NCBI GenBank assembly: GCA_964408435.1 | Contig: CAYOZL010000008.1 | Span: 1-59,681 of the forward strand | Direction: 5' to 3' | Length of the DNA: 59,681 nucleotides | Origin: CAYOZL01 sp964408435 | GTDB lineage: Bacteria; Bdellovibrionota_C; UBA2361; SZUA-149; CAYOZL01 | Part shown: one piece after another, positions 16,769 through 25,426 of the stretch | Layout: every line of letters begins with the position of its first letter | Position numbering within the stretch: the stretch's first letter is position 1 | Position numbers and translations under genes: made by a program | The notes under the pieces: model-generated | Told to the model about the DNA's origin: nothing | The model's database searches: none | What the model saw: the letters and a program-made list of their open reading frames with translations, nothing else

Positions 16769-17742
16769 TTTGTTACCTCACATTTTGTTGCTTCTCTAAA
16801 AACATTTTCTAATTGACCACTATCTAGTCTTAAGTCTATTGGCTTCCATGAATTTTCTTTAACTAATTTTGTAACTTTCTCAAAAGAAGACATGCTATCA
16901 TCTGAGATAAGATTATATTCTGTCCTTGAACCTATTTTATTAACTTTAATTTTACCTATTTTCTCTAGCTTATTTTTAATTCCTTGTTCAGCATCTGTTT
17001 CTTTAGTGCCTTTCTCACTAAAGTCTGCACCAGAATTTTCGCTGTTATTTTTAAAGACTAATACTATATTTCCGTATGTTGAACTTTTTTTACGTAATTG
17101 CTCAGGGGTTGAATCTTCAACTTTTTTACCATTAGATATAATTATTGCCCGAGTACAAACACTATCAACTTCTTCTAGTATGTGAGTACTTAGAATAATA
17201 CACTTACTTTGAGCCATCTGATTAATTAAAGCTCTAACTTCATATTTCTGATTTGGGTCTAAGCCATCTGTCGGTTCATCTAGAATTAGAATATCAGGAT
17301 CGTGTATTAAAGCTTGAGCTAGCCCTACTCTTCTTTTAAAGCCTTTTGAAAGTGTTTCTATTTTTTGTCTTAATACATCATGTAAAAAACATTTCTCAAC
17401 AACTGAGTTAATAGCTTCTTTTTTATTTTCTAAAGATCTTATTTCACTAACAAAAGATAAAAAGTCTTCTACTGTCATTTCTCCGTAAAGAGGTGCATTT
17501 TCTGGCAAGTAACCAATTTTCGAACGAACTTGAATCGCCTCATTGATAATATCATGACCATCTATTCTTGCAGTTCCAAAACTAGGAGTTAAAAAGCATG
17601 TAAGCATTTTCATTGTAGTGGACTTGCCCGCACCGTTTGGTCCTAGAAAACCTAAAACTTCACCTTTTTTTGCAGTAAAGCTAATACCGTCAACTGCTTT
17701 GATATCTCCAAAGTGACGACCAATATTTTCGACTTCAATCAT
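16765..17742 (-). CDS. ABC transporter ATP-binding subunit (GldA-like)
   Basis: 325 residues with Walker A GPNGAGKST, signature LSKGFKRRVGLAQAL, Walker B ILILDEPTDGLD and the switch His in LSTHILEEVD. The last 110 residues form a C-terminal extension with Ser/Glu-rich spacer that is typical of ABC-2 exporters. First gene of the four-gene Gld-like operon; divergent from pdxS with about 200 bases between, which would hold both promoters. Confidence 0.92.
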   Translation of the reverse strand: MIEVENIGRHFGDIKAVDGISFTAKKGEVLGFLGPNGAGKSTTMKMLTCFLTPSFGTARIDGHDIINEAIQVRSKIGYLPENAPLYGEMTVEDFLSFVSEIRSLENKKEAINSVVEKCFLHDVLRQKIETLSKGFKRRVGLAQALIHDPDILILDEPTDGLDPNQKYEVRALINQMAQSKCIILSTHILEEVDSVCTRAIIISNGKKVEDSTPEQLRKKSSTYGNIVLVFKNNSENSGADFSEKGTKETDAEQGIKNKLEKIGKIKVNKIGSRTEYNLISDDSMSSFEKVTKLVKENSWKPIDLRLDSGQLENVFREATKCEVTK

Positions 17743-17945
17743 TTTTCACCATAGCACTATATGTAAGTATGTTAAGTATGCAATTTATATGTATATTTTC
17801 TCTATATTTCAAGTCTATTTTTCTGCCCTTATATTGATTAAAAGATTATAAAATGATATTTCCTGAGCTAAGTTTAGTAGTTTTTATATGTCATGAAATT
17901 CATTTTTAGACGTTAAAGGACTATCATCAATTGAGGAAATACAGA

Positions 17946-18812
17946 ATGGAACTAAAAGTTGGCTTAGCAGAAATGCTTAAAGGTGGAGTGATAATGGATG
18001 TTGTTAACGCTGAACAAGCCAGTATCGCACAGGATTCAGGTGCTTGCGCAGTTATGGCATTAGAGAGAATCCCTGCAGACATTAGAAGAGATGGTGGTGT
18101 GGCTAGAATGTCACAAATTGAGATCATCGAAAACATTATGAAAGTTGTAGACATTCCTGTAATGGCAAAGGCTAGAATAGGTCACTTTGCTGAAGCTCAG
18201 ATACTACAACAACTAGGTGTAGATTTCATTGATGAAAGCGAGGTTCTTACACCTGCAGATCATAAATATCATATTAATAAATTTGATTTTAAAGCTCCTT
18301 TTGTTTGCGGAGCATGCAATCTTGGTGAAGCACTTAGAAGAATAAGTGAGGGAGCAGCAATGATTAGGTCAAAAGGTGAAGCTGGAACTGGAAATATTAT
18401 TGAAGCTGTTAGACACCTAAGAAGCATTACATCTGAAATAAAAAGAGTTGCAACACTAGGACAAGAAGAATTAGTTAACACAGCTAAAGAACTCGGTACT
18501 ACTGTTGAACTATTAAAAATAGTTGCAAAAGAAAAAGCATTACCTGTTCCTATGTTTTGTGCTGGTGGTATTGCCACTCCTGCTGATGCTGCACTAGTTA
18601 TGCAACTAGGAGCACAAGCAGTATTTGTTGGATCTGGAATATTTAAATCTGAAGATCCTCAAGCAAGAGCAAAAGCAATTGTTAAAGCAACTACTAACTT
18701 TAACAATCCTGAGATTCTACTTGAAGTATCAAAAGACTTAAGGTCTGCAATGGATGGAATAGAAATTTCCACACTTGACCCATCTGAGCTACTTCAATCT
18801 CGTGGATGGTAA
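17946..18812 (+). CDS. pdxS: Pyridoxal 5'-phosphate synthase lyase subunit PdxS
   Basis: The protein (288 residues from the ATG at 17946) matches PdxS throughout: GLAEMLKGGVIMDVVN, ALERIPADIR, VMAKARIGHF, the Schiff-base region around KGEAGTGN, and GGIATPADAALVMQLGA. It makes PLP from ribose 5-phosphate, glyceraldehyde 3-phosphate and ammonia. A frame extends upstream to a TTG at 17931, but a GAGGAA ribosome site six bases before 17946 identifies the ATG as the start. pdxT follows after 40 bases and supplies the ammonia. Confidence 0.97.
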   Translation: MELKVGLAEMLKGGVIMDVVNAEQASIAQDSGACAVMALERIPADIRRDGGVARMSQIEIIENIMKVVDIPVMAKARIGHFAEAQILQQLGVDFIDESEVLTPADHKYHINKFDFKAPFVCGACNLGEALRRISEGAAMIRSKGEAGTGNIIEAVRHLRSITSEIKRVATLGQEELVNTAKELGTTVELLKIVAKEKALPVPMFCAGGIATPADAALVMQLGAQAVFVGSGIFKSEDPQARAKAIVKATTNFNNPEILLEVSKDLRSAMDGIEISTLDPSELLQSRGW

Positions 18813-18852
18813 GCCCTGCATGCTTATCGACACTATAACTTGGTAACTCTTT

Positions 18853-19473
18853 TTGATTAATATAGGTATCCTCGCTGTACAAGGGGGATACCAAGCTCAC
18901 ATAGATAAGATTAAGCAAGTTACAAAGGCTCAATCACCACTAGCTAATATCACATTTAATATAGTTAAGATAACTAACTCTAATGAGATTGATAAAATTG
19001 ATGCATTAGTTATTCCAGGTGGAGAATCTTCAGTCTTTTTAAAATTACTTGATTCGAATTTCAAATCAAAATTAATTGAATCAAACATCCCTACTCTTTC
19101 AACATGCGCTGGAATAATCCTCTTAGCAAAAAAAGTAAGTAACCCGGCTCAAGAAAGTTTTGGTTTACTAGACATAGAAGTAAAAAGAAACGCTTACGGA
19201 AGACAACTAGAATCATTTAAAACTAATGAATTAATTTGGGAAGAAACAAATAAAATAGCTAACTTTGATGCAATATTCATAAGAGCACCAAAGATAATTA
19301 AAACAGGCAAAGAAGTTAAAGTTTTACTCACTCACAACGGAGAAGCTGTCTTAGTTAGACAAGGAAAACATTTAGCAGCTACCTTTCACCCAGAACTGAC
19401 AAAAGAACTAGCAGAGCAAACAATAGAGCAAAGTAGTTCAATACATGAAATGTTTCTAACAGCTCTTATTTAA
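18853..19473 (+). CDS. pdxT: Pyridoxal 5'-phosphate synthase glutaminase subunit PdxT
   Basis: A class I glutamine amidotransferase of 206 residues. Visible are the N-terminal ILAVQGGYQAHI, the GGESSVFLKLL motif, the nucleophile elbow LSTCAGIIL, and the catalytic His-x-Glu pair in TFHPELT. It hydrolyses glutamine and channels ammonia to PdxS. No ATG lies near the expected N-terminus; the frame begins at TTG 18853 and has no clear Shine-Dalgarno site, so initiation may depend on pdxS translation. The 3' end overlaps the convergent LysM gene by eight bases. Confidence 0.93.
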   Translation: MINIGILAVQGGYQAHIDKIKQVTKAQSPLANITFNIVKITNSNEIDKIDALVIPGGESSVFLKLLDSNFKSKLIESNIPTLSTCAGIILLAKKVSNPAQESFGLLDIEVKRNAYGRQLESFKTNELIWEETNKIANFDAIFIRAPKIIKTGKEVKVLLTHNGEAVLVRQGKHLAATFHPELTKELAEQTIEQSSSIHEMFLTALI

Positions 19474-20224
19474 ATATTGGCTTACTTATAACTTTTTTAA
19501 ACCTATCAAGAAGATTTAAAGATTTATCCATTTCTATCTTAGACATTTCTTTCTCTAAGTCTAATTTCTCAGCTTTACTAGCGGCACTCTTAGAAACACT
19601 TGCCTTAATATCTTCTTTGCTGCTCTTAGCTATACTGCCAGCAAGGTCTTGAGTTAAATTGGACTTAGAATCCTCTGCAGAAGCTTCTTCTTTATCTTTA
19701 ATAGCAGAACCAAATGTATTTTTTATAGCTTGCATTATAGAACTCTTAGTAGATTTATTTTCTCCAGAATTCTCAATCTGATTTTTATTCACTTTCAGAC
19801 TTGCTCGCTTAATATTCGCTTTAATAACTTCCTTACCAGAAGATTTTTTAGCAGCAAATGTTCTTTTTTTCTTTGGCTTAATTATCATGTTTTCTGGCAA
19901 AGAAGTTGTCTTTACAAGAAGTCTGTTTGGAATGATAATTGCTTGACCTAGTTCGATAGTATAAGGACTATAAATAGAATTAAAACTTGCTAATTCTTCC
20001 CAGTTAGCAATTCGACCAGTGTACCAAGATGCAATATTAGATAAAGACTCACCTTTATACTTAACTACATGAATATAAGTATTCTCAGTAATATTCTTTA
20101 AAGCACTCTTACTAGAAGCATTAATATTTGAATTGTTCGTAGCTACTTTATTGCTAAAAATACTGCTACTTGAACAAGAGAACAAAAAGAATGAGATAAA
20201 AAAAACAAAACAATATCTAATCAT
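19466..20224 (-). CDS. LysM-domain lipoprotein
   Basis: From the ATG at 20224 the product starts with a signal peptide whose lipobox is FLFSC. A Ser-rich linker follows. One LysM domain (HVVKYKGESLSNIASWYTGR to QAIIIPNRLL, about residues 50-100) is followed by a long basic, Ser/Lys/Ala-rich tail. LysM binds peptidoglycan glycan chains, so this is probably an envelope protein anchored at the outer or inner membrane. An ATG seven codons upstream exists, but AGGAAG lies six bases before 20224, which decides the start. The tail has no recognised domain. Confidence 0.85.
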   Translation of the reverse strand: MIRYCFVFFISFFLFSCSSSSIFSNKVATNNSNINASSKSALKNITENTYIHVVKYKGESLSNIASWYTGRIANWEELASFNSIYSPYTIELGQAIIIPNRLLVKTTSLPENMIIKPKKKRTFAAKKSSGKEVIKANIKRASLKVNKNQIENSGENKSTKSSIMQAIKNTFGSAIKDKEEASAEDSKSNLTQDLAGSIAKSSKEDIKASVSKSAASKAEKLDLEKEMSKIEMDKSLNLLDRFKKVISKPIFK

Positions 20225-20257
20225 GGAAAACTTCCTTACTACCAAAGAAAAGCTTAA

Positions 20258-20470
20258 TCACTCTGAATCAAACTCCTCAGTTACACCAGCAATCCAAAGA
20301 TCTCTTTCAATTTTCTTCTTAGCTTTCTCTTCTTTTAATTTAGAAAGCTCAGTAGATAGCAAAGACCAGAATAAAGTCTTAGGAATTTTATCTCTAGATT
20401 TAGTCACATTTATAGCAGATTCCTTAATCTTGTCCAATTTAGTAGCTATTTTAGATTTTTTATAGGTCAT
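20258..20470 (-). CDS. Small hypothetical protein
   Basis: About 70 residues, highly charged and probably helical, with a basic N-terminal half (TYKKSKIATKLDKIKES) and an acidic end (EEFDSE). It is co-directional with the LysM lipoprotein gene and separated from it by about 33 bases, so it could be the first gene of that unit. I recognise no family. A plus-strand frame overlaps it, but its position within the minus-strand run favours this one. Confidence 0.45.
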   Translation of the reverse strand: MTYKKSKIATKLDKIKESAINVTKSRDKIPKTLFWSLLSTELSKLKEEKAKKKIERDLWIAGVTEEFDSE

Positions 20471-20603
20471 CAAACAAAATAATTAAGAAACCATAGCTAA
20501 TAAGCAATAGTTTATACATATACCTGATGAGTATACTGTGAGCTTAGGAGCTATACAAACAGTTTCTAGTTTTCAATATTTACTTGGGATATTTACTTTG
20601 GAT

Positions 20604-21341
20604 TTAAGATAATTTTACTAATAGAGAATATAAATCTGCCATATCAGCATTTATTTTAAAAACTGAAAAAATTAATAAACTAATTCCAAAACCAAAATAA
20701 AATAATTTCTCAGCTTTTTCTTGTAAAGGAAGATTATTCTTTAGTTGTATTTTTTCACTTTGTTTATCCTCACCTTCTTCAACTATCTTCTTATTTTTAC
20801 TATCCTTAAAAGCACCCAAGTTAACAGCATTCAATTTATCTGTAGATTTTTTTTGATATGTACTTGAAGCAACTTCTTCTGTTTTAATATTTACAATATG
20901 ACCTTTTTCTATAAAATCAAGCATTAACTGAGAAGGAGAAATATCAAATAAGTAGTTCCTGCCGTTCTCTAGTAAATCTTTTTTGAAATTAAGATTCCCA
21001 TCTTCAAATTCTGCTATTTTCTCTATCTCACTTATTTCTAAATCTTTTTGTAAATTAGCTAATTCATGAGGCAATAAAGCATAAGAGGAGCAAATGCTTT
21101 CTTGGATACTCTTATTAAAAACATCGATATCACTCTTTAAGTTTTTAACTTGATAATCACTTCTAATACGATTAATCATATTAGATTTAAGTTTCTCACT
21201 CTCACATCCAACAATTTTTCCATCCTTAAATAGTAAATTAATTTGCTTATCAGACCATTTAAGTTCTAAAACCCCGTTACTTGCCAAGCTAGAATGCTCA
21301 CTTAAAGAACTAAATAAATGATATCTCTTATTACTATTCAT
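20604..21341 (-). CDS. PATAN/DUF4388-like protein with a C-terminal membrane helix
   Basis: The first 160 residues contain the pattern GVLELKWSDKQINLLFKDGKIVGCES, close to the opening strands of DUF4388 (PATAN) domains; the later LLPHELANLQ and SPSQLMLDFIEKGHIV fit helices of that fold. A charged linker leads to one membrane helix (LFYFGFGISLLIFSVFKI) near the C-terminus. PATAN domains are found in signalling proteins of deltaproteobacteria and cyanobacteria. Its start overlaps the end of the upstream TPR gene by eight bases, so the two are probably made together. Confidence 0.6.
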   Translation of the reverse strand: MNSNKRYHLFSSLSEHSSLASNGVLELKWSDKQINLLFKDGKIVGCESEKLKSNMINRIRSDYQVKNLKSDIDVFNKSIQESICSSYALLPHELANLQKDLEISEIEKIAEFEDGNLNFKKDLLENGRNYLFDISPSQLMLDFIEKGHIVNIKTEEVASSTYQKKSTDKLNAVNLGAFKDSKNKKIVEEGEDKQSEKIQLKNNLPLQEKAEKLFYFGFGISLLIFSVFKINADMADLYSLLVKLS

Positions 21342-23100
21342 CTGAAGTCCAGCTTAAAAAATGTATTAATGAAAAAATAATTAAACCCGAAATAAGAACT
21401 TCGTTTCCTATACTGTTAATACTTTTAAAATTACCAAACATTATTGGAAATTTCGTTAAGAGAATCAAAGAAATAAACAACACTAAGATAGTAAAGCCGT
21501 AAAAACAGCTTGATGATGCAAGATATCTTCCCATTGGAAAAGCAAGCCATCTTTTACTAGTTTTTAATTTTTCTATCTTTAGTGCTTTTTCACTAGACCT
21601 CATACTAATCAAGATAAGTATAAAACCTAAAATAGTTAAAGTTTTCTCACTGTTAAAGCCACCGATTCTAGAAATTAAAAGTTTTGAAGATTTACTTTTT
21701 ATTTCATTAATACGCTTTTTATCAGAATCACTTTCAACTGTTTTAAATAAGTTTTTAAATAGAACTGTATTAGCTAAAGGTAATATTGATGCTTTGGGTT
21801 TAGCATTATCTTCTAAAACTATTTCGGAAAGTCTTTTCTTATTTATATTTTTAGCTTTTTGAAAATACTCTGCATACTCATCTGTATTAGCTAACGCTAA
21901 ATGAGTTATTGCCAGGTTGTAATATAATTCAAAACTATCTATTCCACGATCAGCAAAAGTCTGCTCTGTTCTTTCAAATATTTCTTTAGCTAAATTATAA
22001 TTACCTTGGTCAAACTCTAGCACACCAAGATTCGCTGTTAGTACCTCTTTAGTTTCACCATTTGTTCTACTTTCTATGTTTTTTAGTATTTTTTTTGCTT
22101 CACTAGAGACCCCATTAAAACGAAAAACTTGTGCTAGGTAGAATAAAGACAATAAATCATCTGGTTTATTTTCAAGTCTCTTTTGAATGTATTTTTCTGC
22201 TCTTGGGGAGAATCTAGAGGAGTTTAAATCTTCAAAAACAGCGTTAGAGCGCTTACTCACATTATATCCTACAACACTTATTAAAGGGAATACTGCTCCC
22301 CATAAGATACAAATAACACCTAACACTATTAAGTAAGTTGATTTAAACACTCTACTTAATAAAAATGCCCAAAGAATTAAACCAGGAATGAGTCCAAAAT
22401 AAAATGGCACTGTTAGTAGTGAAAAAGTTAACAAAGATCCAAATAATAAAGTAATTAAACTTTTAGACTCTATTTTATTTGAAGAAAACAAGCTAATTAC
22501 AGAATTTCTAATTAAAACTGAGTTTCTAATAATTTTAATTAGCATCAGAAAAAAAACTGCAACTAAAGAAGCTAACATAAGAGCCATTAATACGCTTGTA
22601 AAGAAAGCTACAAATGCTGATGGCTGTCTAAAAGTTTTTTTCAATGCAGAGAATAATAATTTCGCTGAGTTCTCTAACCCTATTTCCTTATAGTGACTAG
22701 CAATTGAAATAAGTACTTTTGAATCATTTGGAGATAATTTCAACGCCCAGTCAAATAAAAACTTTTTCTTTTCTTTATCAGTCTCTAATCTTGAGTAAGA
22801 AATTAAATCCAATGAATAATCTGGCATCCCAGTATAGCCGTTACTATTAGATATAAAAACGGTTTCTTCTAAAGTATTTGCAAAATCTGCATAATTTCCA
22901 TTTTTAAGATATCTCTTTGCTTTTTGATAATTTTGCACAATAGTTCTATCAGAACTTTCTAGCGATTTACTTTCTAAATTTATAAGTTCTTTTTCAAGAT
23001 CAAATGCTTGTTCAAAAAGCATACTGGTATTTTCTGCTAAGCCGCAGGGAGGGAATAAAAAAAGCTGTAGAAACAAGCCTATGAAAAACCTTCTTATCAT
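21334..23100 (-). CDS. TPR-containing membrane protein of unknown function
   Basis: 588 residues beginning with a signal peptide (MIRRFFIGLFLQLFLFPPCG). A helical periplasmic part follows, then membrane helices around residues 165-190 and 225-275. A TPR stretch lies at about 300-400 (LLSLFYLAQVFRFNGVSSEAKK and a following repeat), and further helices lie near 500-580. No catalytic motif is visible. It may act as a scaffold together with the overlapping PATAN-like protein. Confidence 0.65.
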   Translation of the reverse strand: MIRRFFIGLFLQLFLFPPCGLAENTSMLFEQAFDLEKELINLESKSLESSDRTIVQNYQKAKRYLKNGNYADFANTLEETVFISNSNGYTGMPDYSLDLISYSRLETDKEKKKFLFDWALKLSPNDSKVLISIASHYKEIGLENSAKLLFSALKKTFRQPSAFVAFFTSVLMALMLASLVAVFFLMLIKIIRNSVLIRNSVISLFSSNKIESKSLITLLFGSLLTFSLLTVPFYFGLIPGLILWAFLLSRVFKSTYLIVLGVICILWGAVFPLISVVGYNVSKRSNAVFEDLNSSRFSPRAEKYIQKRLENKPDDLLSLFYLAQVFRFNGVSSEAKKILKNIESRTNGETKEVLTANLGVLEFDQGNYNLAKEIFERTEQTFADRGIDSFELYYNLAITHLALANTDEYAEYFQKAKNINKKRLSEIVLEDNAKPKASILPLANTVLFKNLFKTVESDSDKKRINEIKSKSSKLLISRIGGFNSEKTLTILGFILILISMRSSEKALKIEKLKTSKRWLAFPMGRYLASSSCFYGFTILVLFISLILLTKFPIMFGNFKSINSIGNEVLISGLIIFSLIHFLSWTSDE

Positions 23101-23148
23101 TACGCTATATATATCGGCGTAGTCTTATTTTAAATTGAATTCAATAAA

Positions 23149-23170
23149 AAAGGCCGCAGATGCGGCCTTT
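23149..23170 (-). terminator. Terminator of the HU gene
   Basis: A GC-rich stem of about ten pairs (AAAGGCCGCA with TGCGGCCTTT) is followed, on the minus strand, by a run of six T. It lies 34 bases after the HU stop codon. Confidence 0.85.
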
Positions 23171-23203
23171 AAAGTAAAAATATTACTTTATGTTACTTAT
23201 AGA

Positions 23204-23563
23204 TTAAAGCACGGCGTCTTTTAACGCTTTATTTGGTGTTAGCTTAACTCTTTTCTTTGCAGAAATTTTAATTGCTTCACCAGTTGCAGGGTTTCTTCCC
23301 ATTCTTGCTTTAGACTTTCTAACTTGAAATTTACCAATACCTGGTAAAGGAATCTTATATCCTTTTTTCAAAGCAGTGTGTAACATTCCAGCAAAACTAT
23401 CATAGATTTCTCTAGCTTCTTTTTTTGATTCAATTTCACAAGCTTCTTGAAAACACTTGAAAAATTCAGACTGAGTATACTGAACTCCGTTTTTAGGTTT
23501 TTCAATTTTAATCTTTTTAGCTACTGCTTTTTTCTTTGTTGCTGCTTTCTTTTTTGCTGCCAC
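23204..23563 (-). CDS. HU-family DNA-binding protein with a basic N-terminal tail
   Basis: Residues 1-22 are a Lys/Ala tail (MAAKKKAATKKKAVAKKIKI) resembling eukaryotic histone H1 tails. The HU/IHF fold follows: YTQSEFFKCFQEACEI, then PGIGKFQVRKSKARMGRNPATGE, the DNA-gripping arm with the conserved RNPxTGE. Ordinary HU is about 90 residues; this one is 119 because of the tail. It would bend and compact DNA. It is a single gene with its own terminator. HU or IHF identity cannot be told from sequence. Confidence 0.92.
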   Translation of the reverse strand: MAAKKKAATKKKAVAKKIKIEKPKNGVQYTQSEFFKCFQEACEIESKKEAREIYDSFAGMLHTALKKGYKIPLPGIGKFQVRKSKARMGRNPATGEAIKISAKKRVKLTPNKALKDAVL

Positions 23564-23699
23564 TTACATGACCTCCATAAATGATTAATTACTAACCATT
23601 CAAAGCTACATCATGAAATGAGCTCAAGCAAGCAATATAAATCAATAAAATTAGGGCATATAGCTATCCCTATCAATTTGCTAGTAGTATAAGAGTCCG

Positions 23700-24968
23700 C
23701 TAGTTGTAGTTAAGATTTTGCTTCTCAACGAATTCTTCATGCAAAGCTCTAACAGCTAGCTCTGAATATTTTTCTTTAATCGCAATACTAATTTTAATTT
23801 CAGAAGTAGTGATCATTTCAACATTTATGTTCTCACGTCCTAGAACTTCAAAGACTTTTGCAGCAACACCTGAATGGGTTCTCATCCCCTCTCCAACTAT
23901 TGATAATTTAGCGATGTCTTTATCAAGTTCAATATTAGCATCTGATACCTGATCAGAAATAAGTTTGCTAAGTGAATCAAAAGAAATCTGCGCAGAACTT
24001 CTAGGCACAGTCATACTTATTGATGCTTTACCTTGAGCTCCCTGGCTTTGAACAATCATATCTACTACAACTTGAGAATCTCCTAAGACTTTAAGAACTT
24101 TTCCAGCAATCCCCGGTTCATCTGGTAGATTTCTAATCGTAATCTTAGCTTCATCAGTCCTACAGGATATACCTGAAACTACTGCATCTTCCATTCCTTT
24201 ATACTCCTCAACAATTAAAGTGCCATTATCTGCACTATCTTGATTAAAACTTGAACAAACTACTAAAGGCACTTTAAATTTATGAGCTAAAGCAACACTT
24301 CTAGCTTGTAGAACTTTTGCTCCACTACTAGCTAACTCAAGCATTTCTTCATAGCTTAAATTATCTAATTTTTTTGCTTTTTTACATACAGATGGCAAAG
24401 CAGAATATACACCATCAATATCAGTTAAAATTTCACACCTACACGGCCCTAAAGCTGCTGCAATTGCTACCGCTGTAGTATCAGAACCGCCTCTACCTAA
24501 AGTAGTAAAAGAATTTTCATTATCAATTCCTTGAAAGCCAGCAATAACTGGAACTTCGTCATTTTCTAATAATTTAAGTAAATAGCTTGAATCTACATCA
24601 CTAATTAAATTTTGACCTAAAACGTAATCTGTTTTTATTGGAATTTGATGAGCTAATAAAGAACGAGACTTCACTCCTTCTCTCTTAATTGCAGAAGAAG
24701 TTAAAGCAATACTTGCGTGCTCGCCCGCAGTAACTAATTGATGATACTCTCTGTCTAAATCACTAAAAGAGTCTCCAGCAACTTTTCTACCAAGCTCTAT
24801 TAGCCTATTAGTTTCTCCACTCATAGCAGAGACAACAACAATAACTTTCTTGCCTTCTTTCTTAATCCTAGCAACTACTTTCTTAGCAACATTTCCTATA
24901 CGCTCACTAGAGCCAACAGAAGTGCCTCCGAATTTCATTACAACTATATTTGATGGATCTATGCTCAT
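23700..24968 (-). CDS. lysC: Aspartate kinase
   Basis: 422 residues. The kinase domain shows VMKFGGTSVG at the N-terminus, the GRGGSDTTAVAIAAALG loop and TDIDGVYSALP. Two ACT domains follow (starting at TIRNLPDEPG and KLSIVGEGMRTHSG), the usual feedback sites for lysine or threonine. The enzyme commits aspartate to lysine, methionine and threonine synthesis; threonine synthase is at 50.4 kb in this window. Its start overlaps the end of tsaE by four bases, an unexpected pairing with a tRNA-modification gene. Confidence 0.95.
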   Translation of the reverse strand: MSIDPSNIVVMKFGGTSVGSSERIGNVAKKVVARIKKEGKKVIVVVSAMSGETNRLIELGRKVAGDSFSDLDREYHQLVTAGEHASIALTSSAIKREGVKSRSLLAHQIPIKTDYVLGQNLISDVDSSYLLKLLENDEVPVIAGFQGIDNENSFTTLGRGGSDTTAVAIAAALGPCRCEILTDIDGVYSALPSVCKKAKKLDNLSYEEMLELASSGAKVLQARSVALAHKFKVPLVVCSSFNQDSADNGTLIVEEYKGMEDAVVSGISCRTDEAKITIRNLPDEPGIAGKVLKVLGDSQVVVDMIVQSQGAQGKASISMTVPRSSAQISFDSLSKLISDQVSDANIELDKDIAKLSIVGEGMRTHSGVAAKVFEVLGRENINVEMITTSEIKISIAIKEKYSELAVRALHEEFVEKQNLNYN

Positions 24969-25405
24969 AATCTCTTTTTAACTAAAATTTCTCTTCTATT
25001 AGAGTCACTGTCTTCTAAATCAGCAAAAGATAGCAAAACATGAATATCTAGTAAATGCTTGATTGAATCTGGCCATTCTACCAGAATTATTGCTTTTTCT
25101 TCCTGTTTCAACTCTATGATTTGTTGTTCTATCTCTATATTTTGTCCTTTTAATCTATAAAGATCCCAGTGAGACACATCAAAATCTTTCGCCTGATAAA
25201 GATTCTCAAGAGTATAAGTTGGACTTGAGATTTCATCAGAGACTTCAAGAACAGAACATATTTGTCTAATCAACTCTGTTTTCCCAACACCAAGTTTCCC
25301 AGAAAAGCCCACTACCATTCCCGGCTTAATTTCTTCTAGCAAAGTTCTAGCTATTTCTTTTAGCTCTTTAATGCTACTAAATTTATTACTAATTATTGTT
25401 TTCAC
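24965..25405 (-). CDS. tsaE: tRNA threonylcarbamoyladenosine biosynthesis ATPase TsaE
   Basis: 146 residues with the family motifs: Walker A GFSGKLGVGKTELI, the switch region SSPTYTLENLYQ and the Walker-B-like region SHWDLYRL, then ILVEWPD. TsaE works with TsaB and TsaD to make t6A at position 37 of ANN-decoding tRNAs. The start is GTG at 25405. The downstream aspartokinase start overlaps its stop. tsaB and tsaD are not in the window. Confidence 0.93.
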   Translation of the reverse strand: MKTIISNKFSSIKELKEIARTLLEEIKPGMVVGFSGKLGVGKTELIRQICSVLEVSDEISSPTYTLENLYQAKDFDVSHWDLYRLKGQNIEIEQQIIELKQEEKAIILVEWPDSIKHLLDIHVLLSFADLEDSDSNRREILVKKRL

Positions 25406-25426
25406 TTCTTCAAAGCTTAAACTTAT

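Noticed and set aside
20133..20465. Plus-strand frame over the LysM start and the small 70-residue gene
   Set aside because: Composition is antisense-like and it covers the lipoprotein signal peptide; the minus-strand genes have coherent order and a ribosome site.
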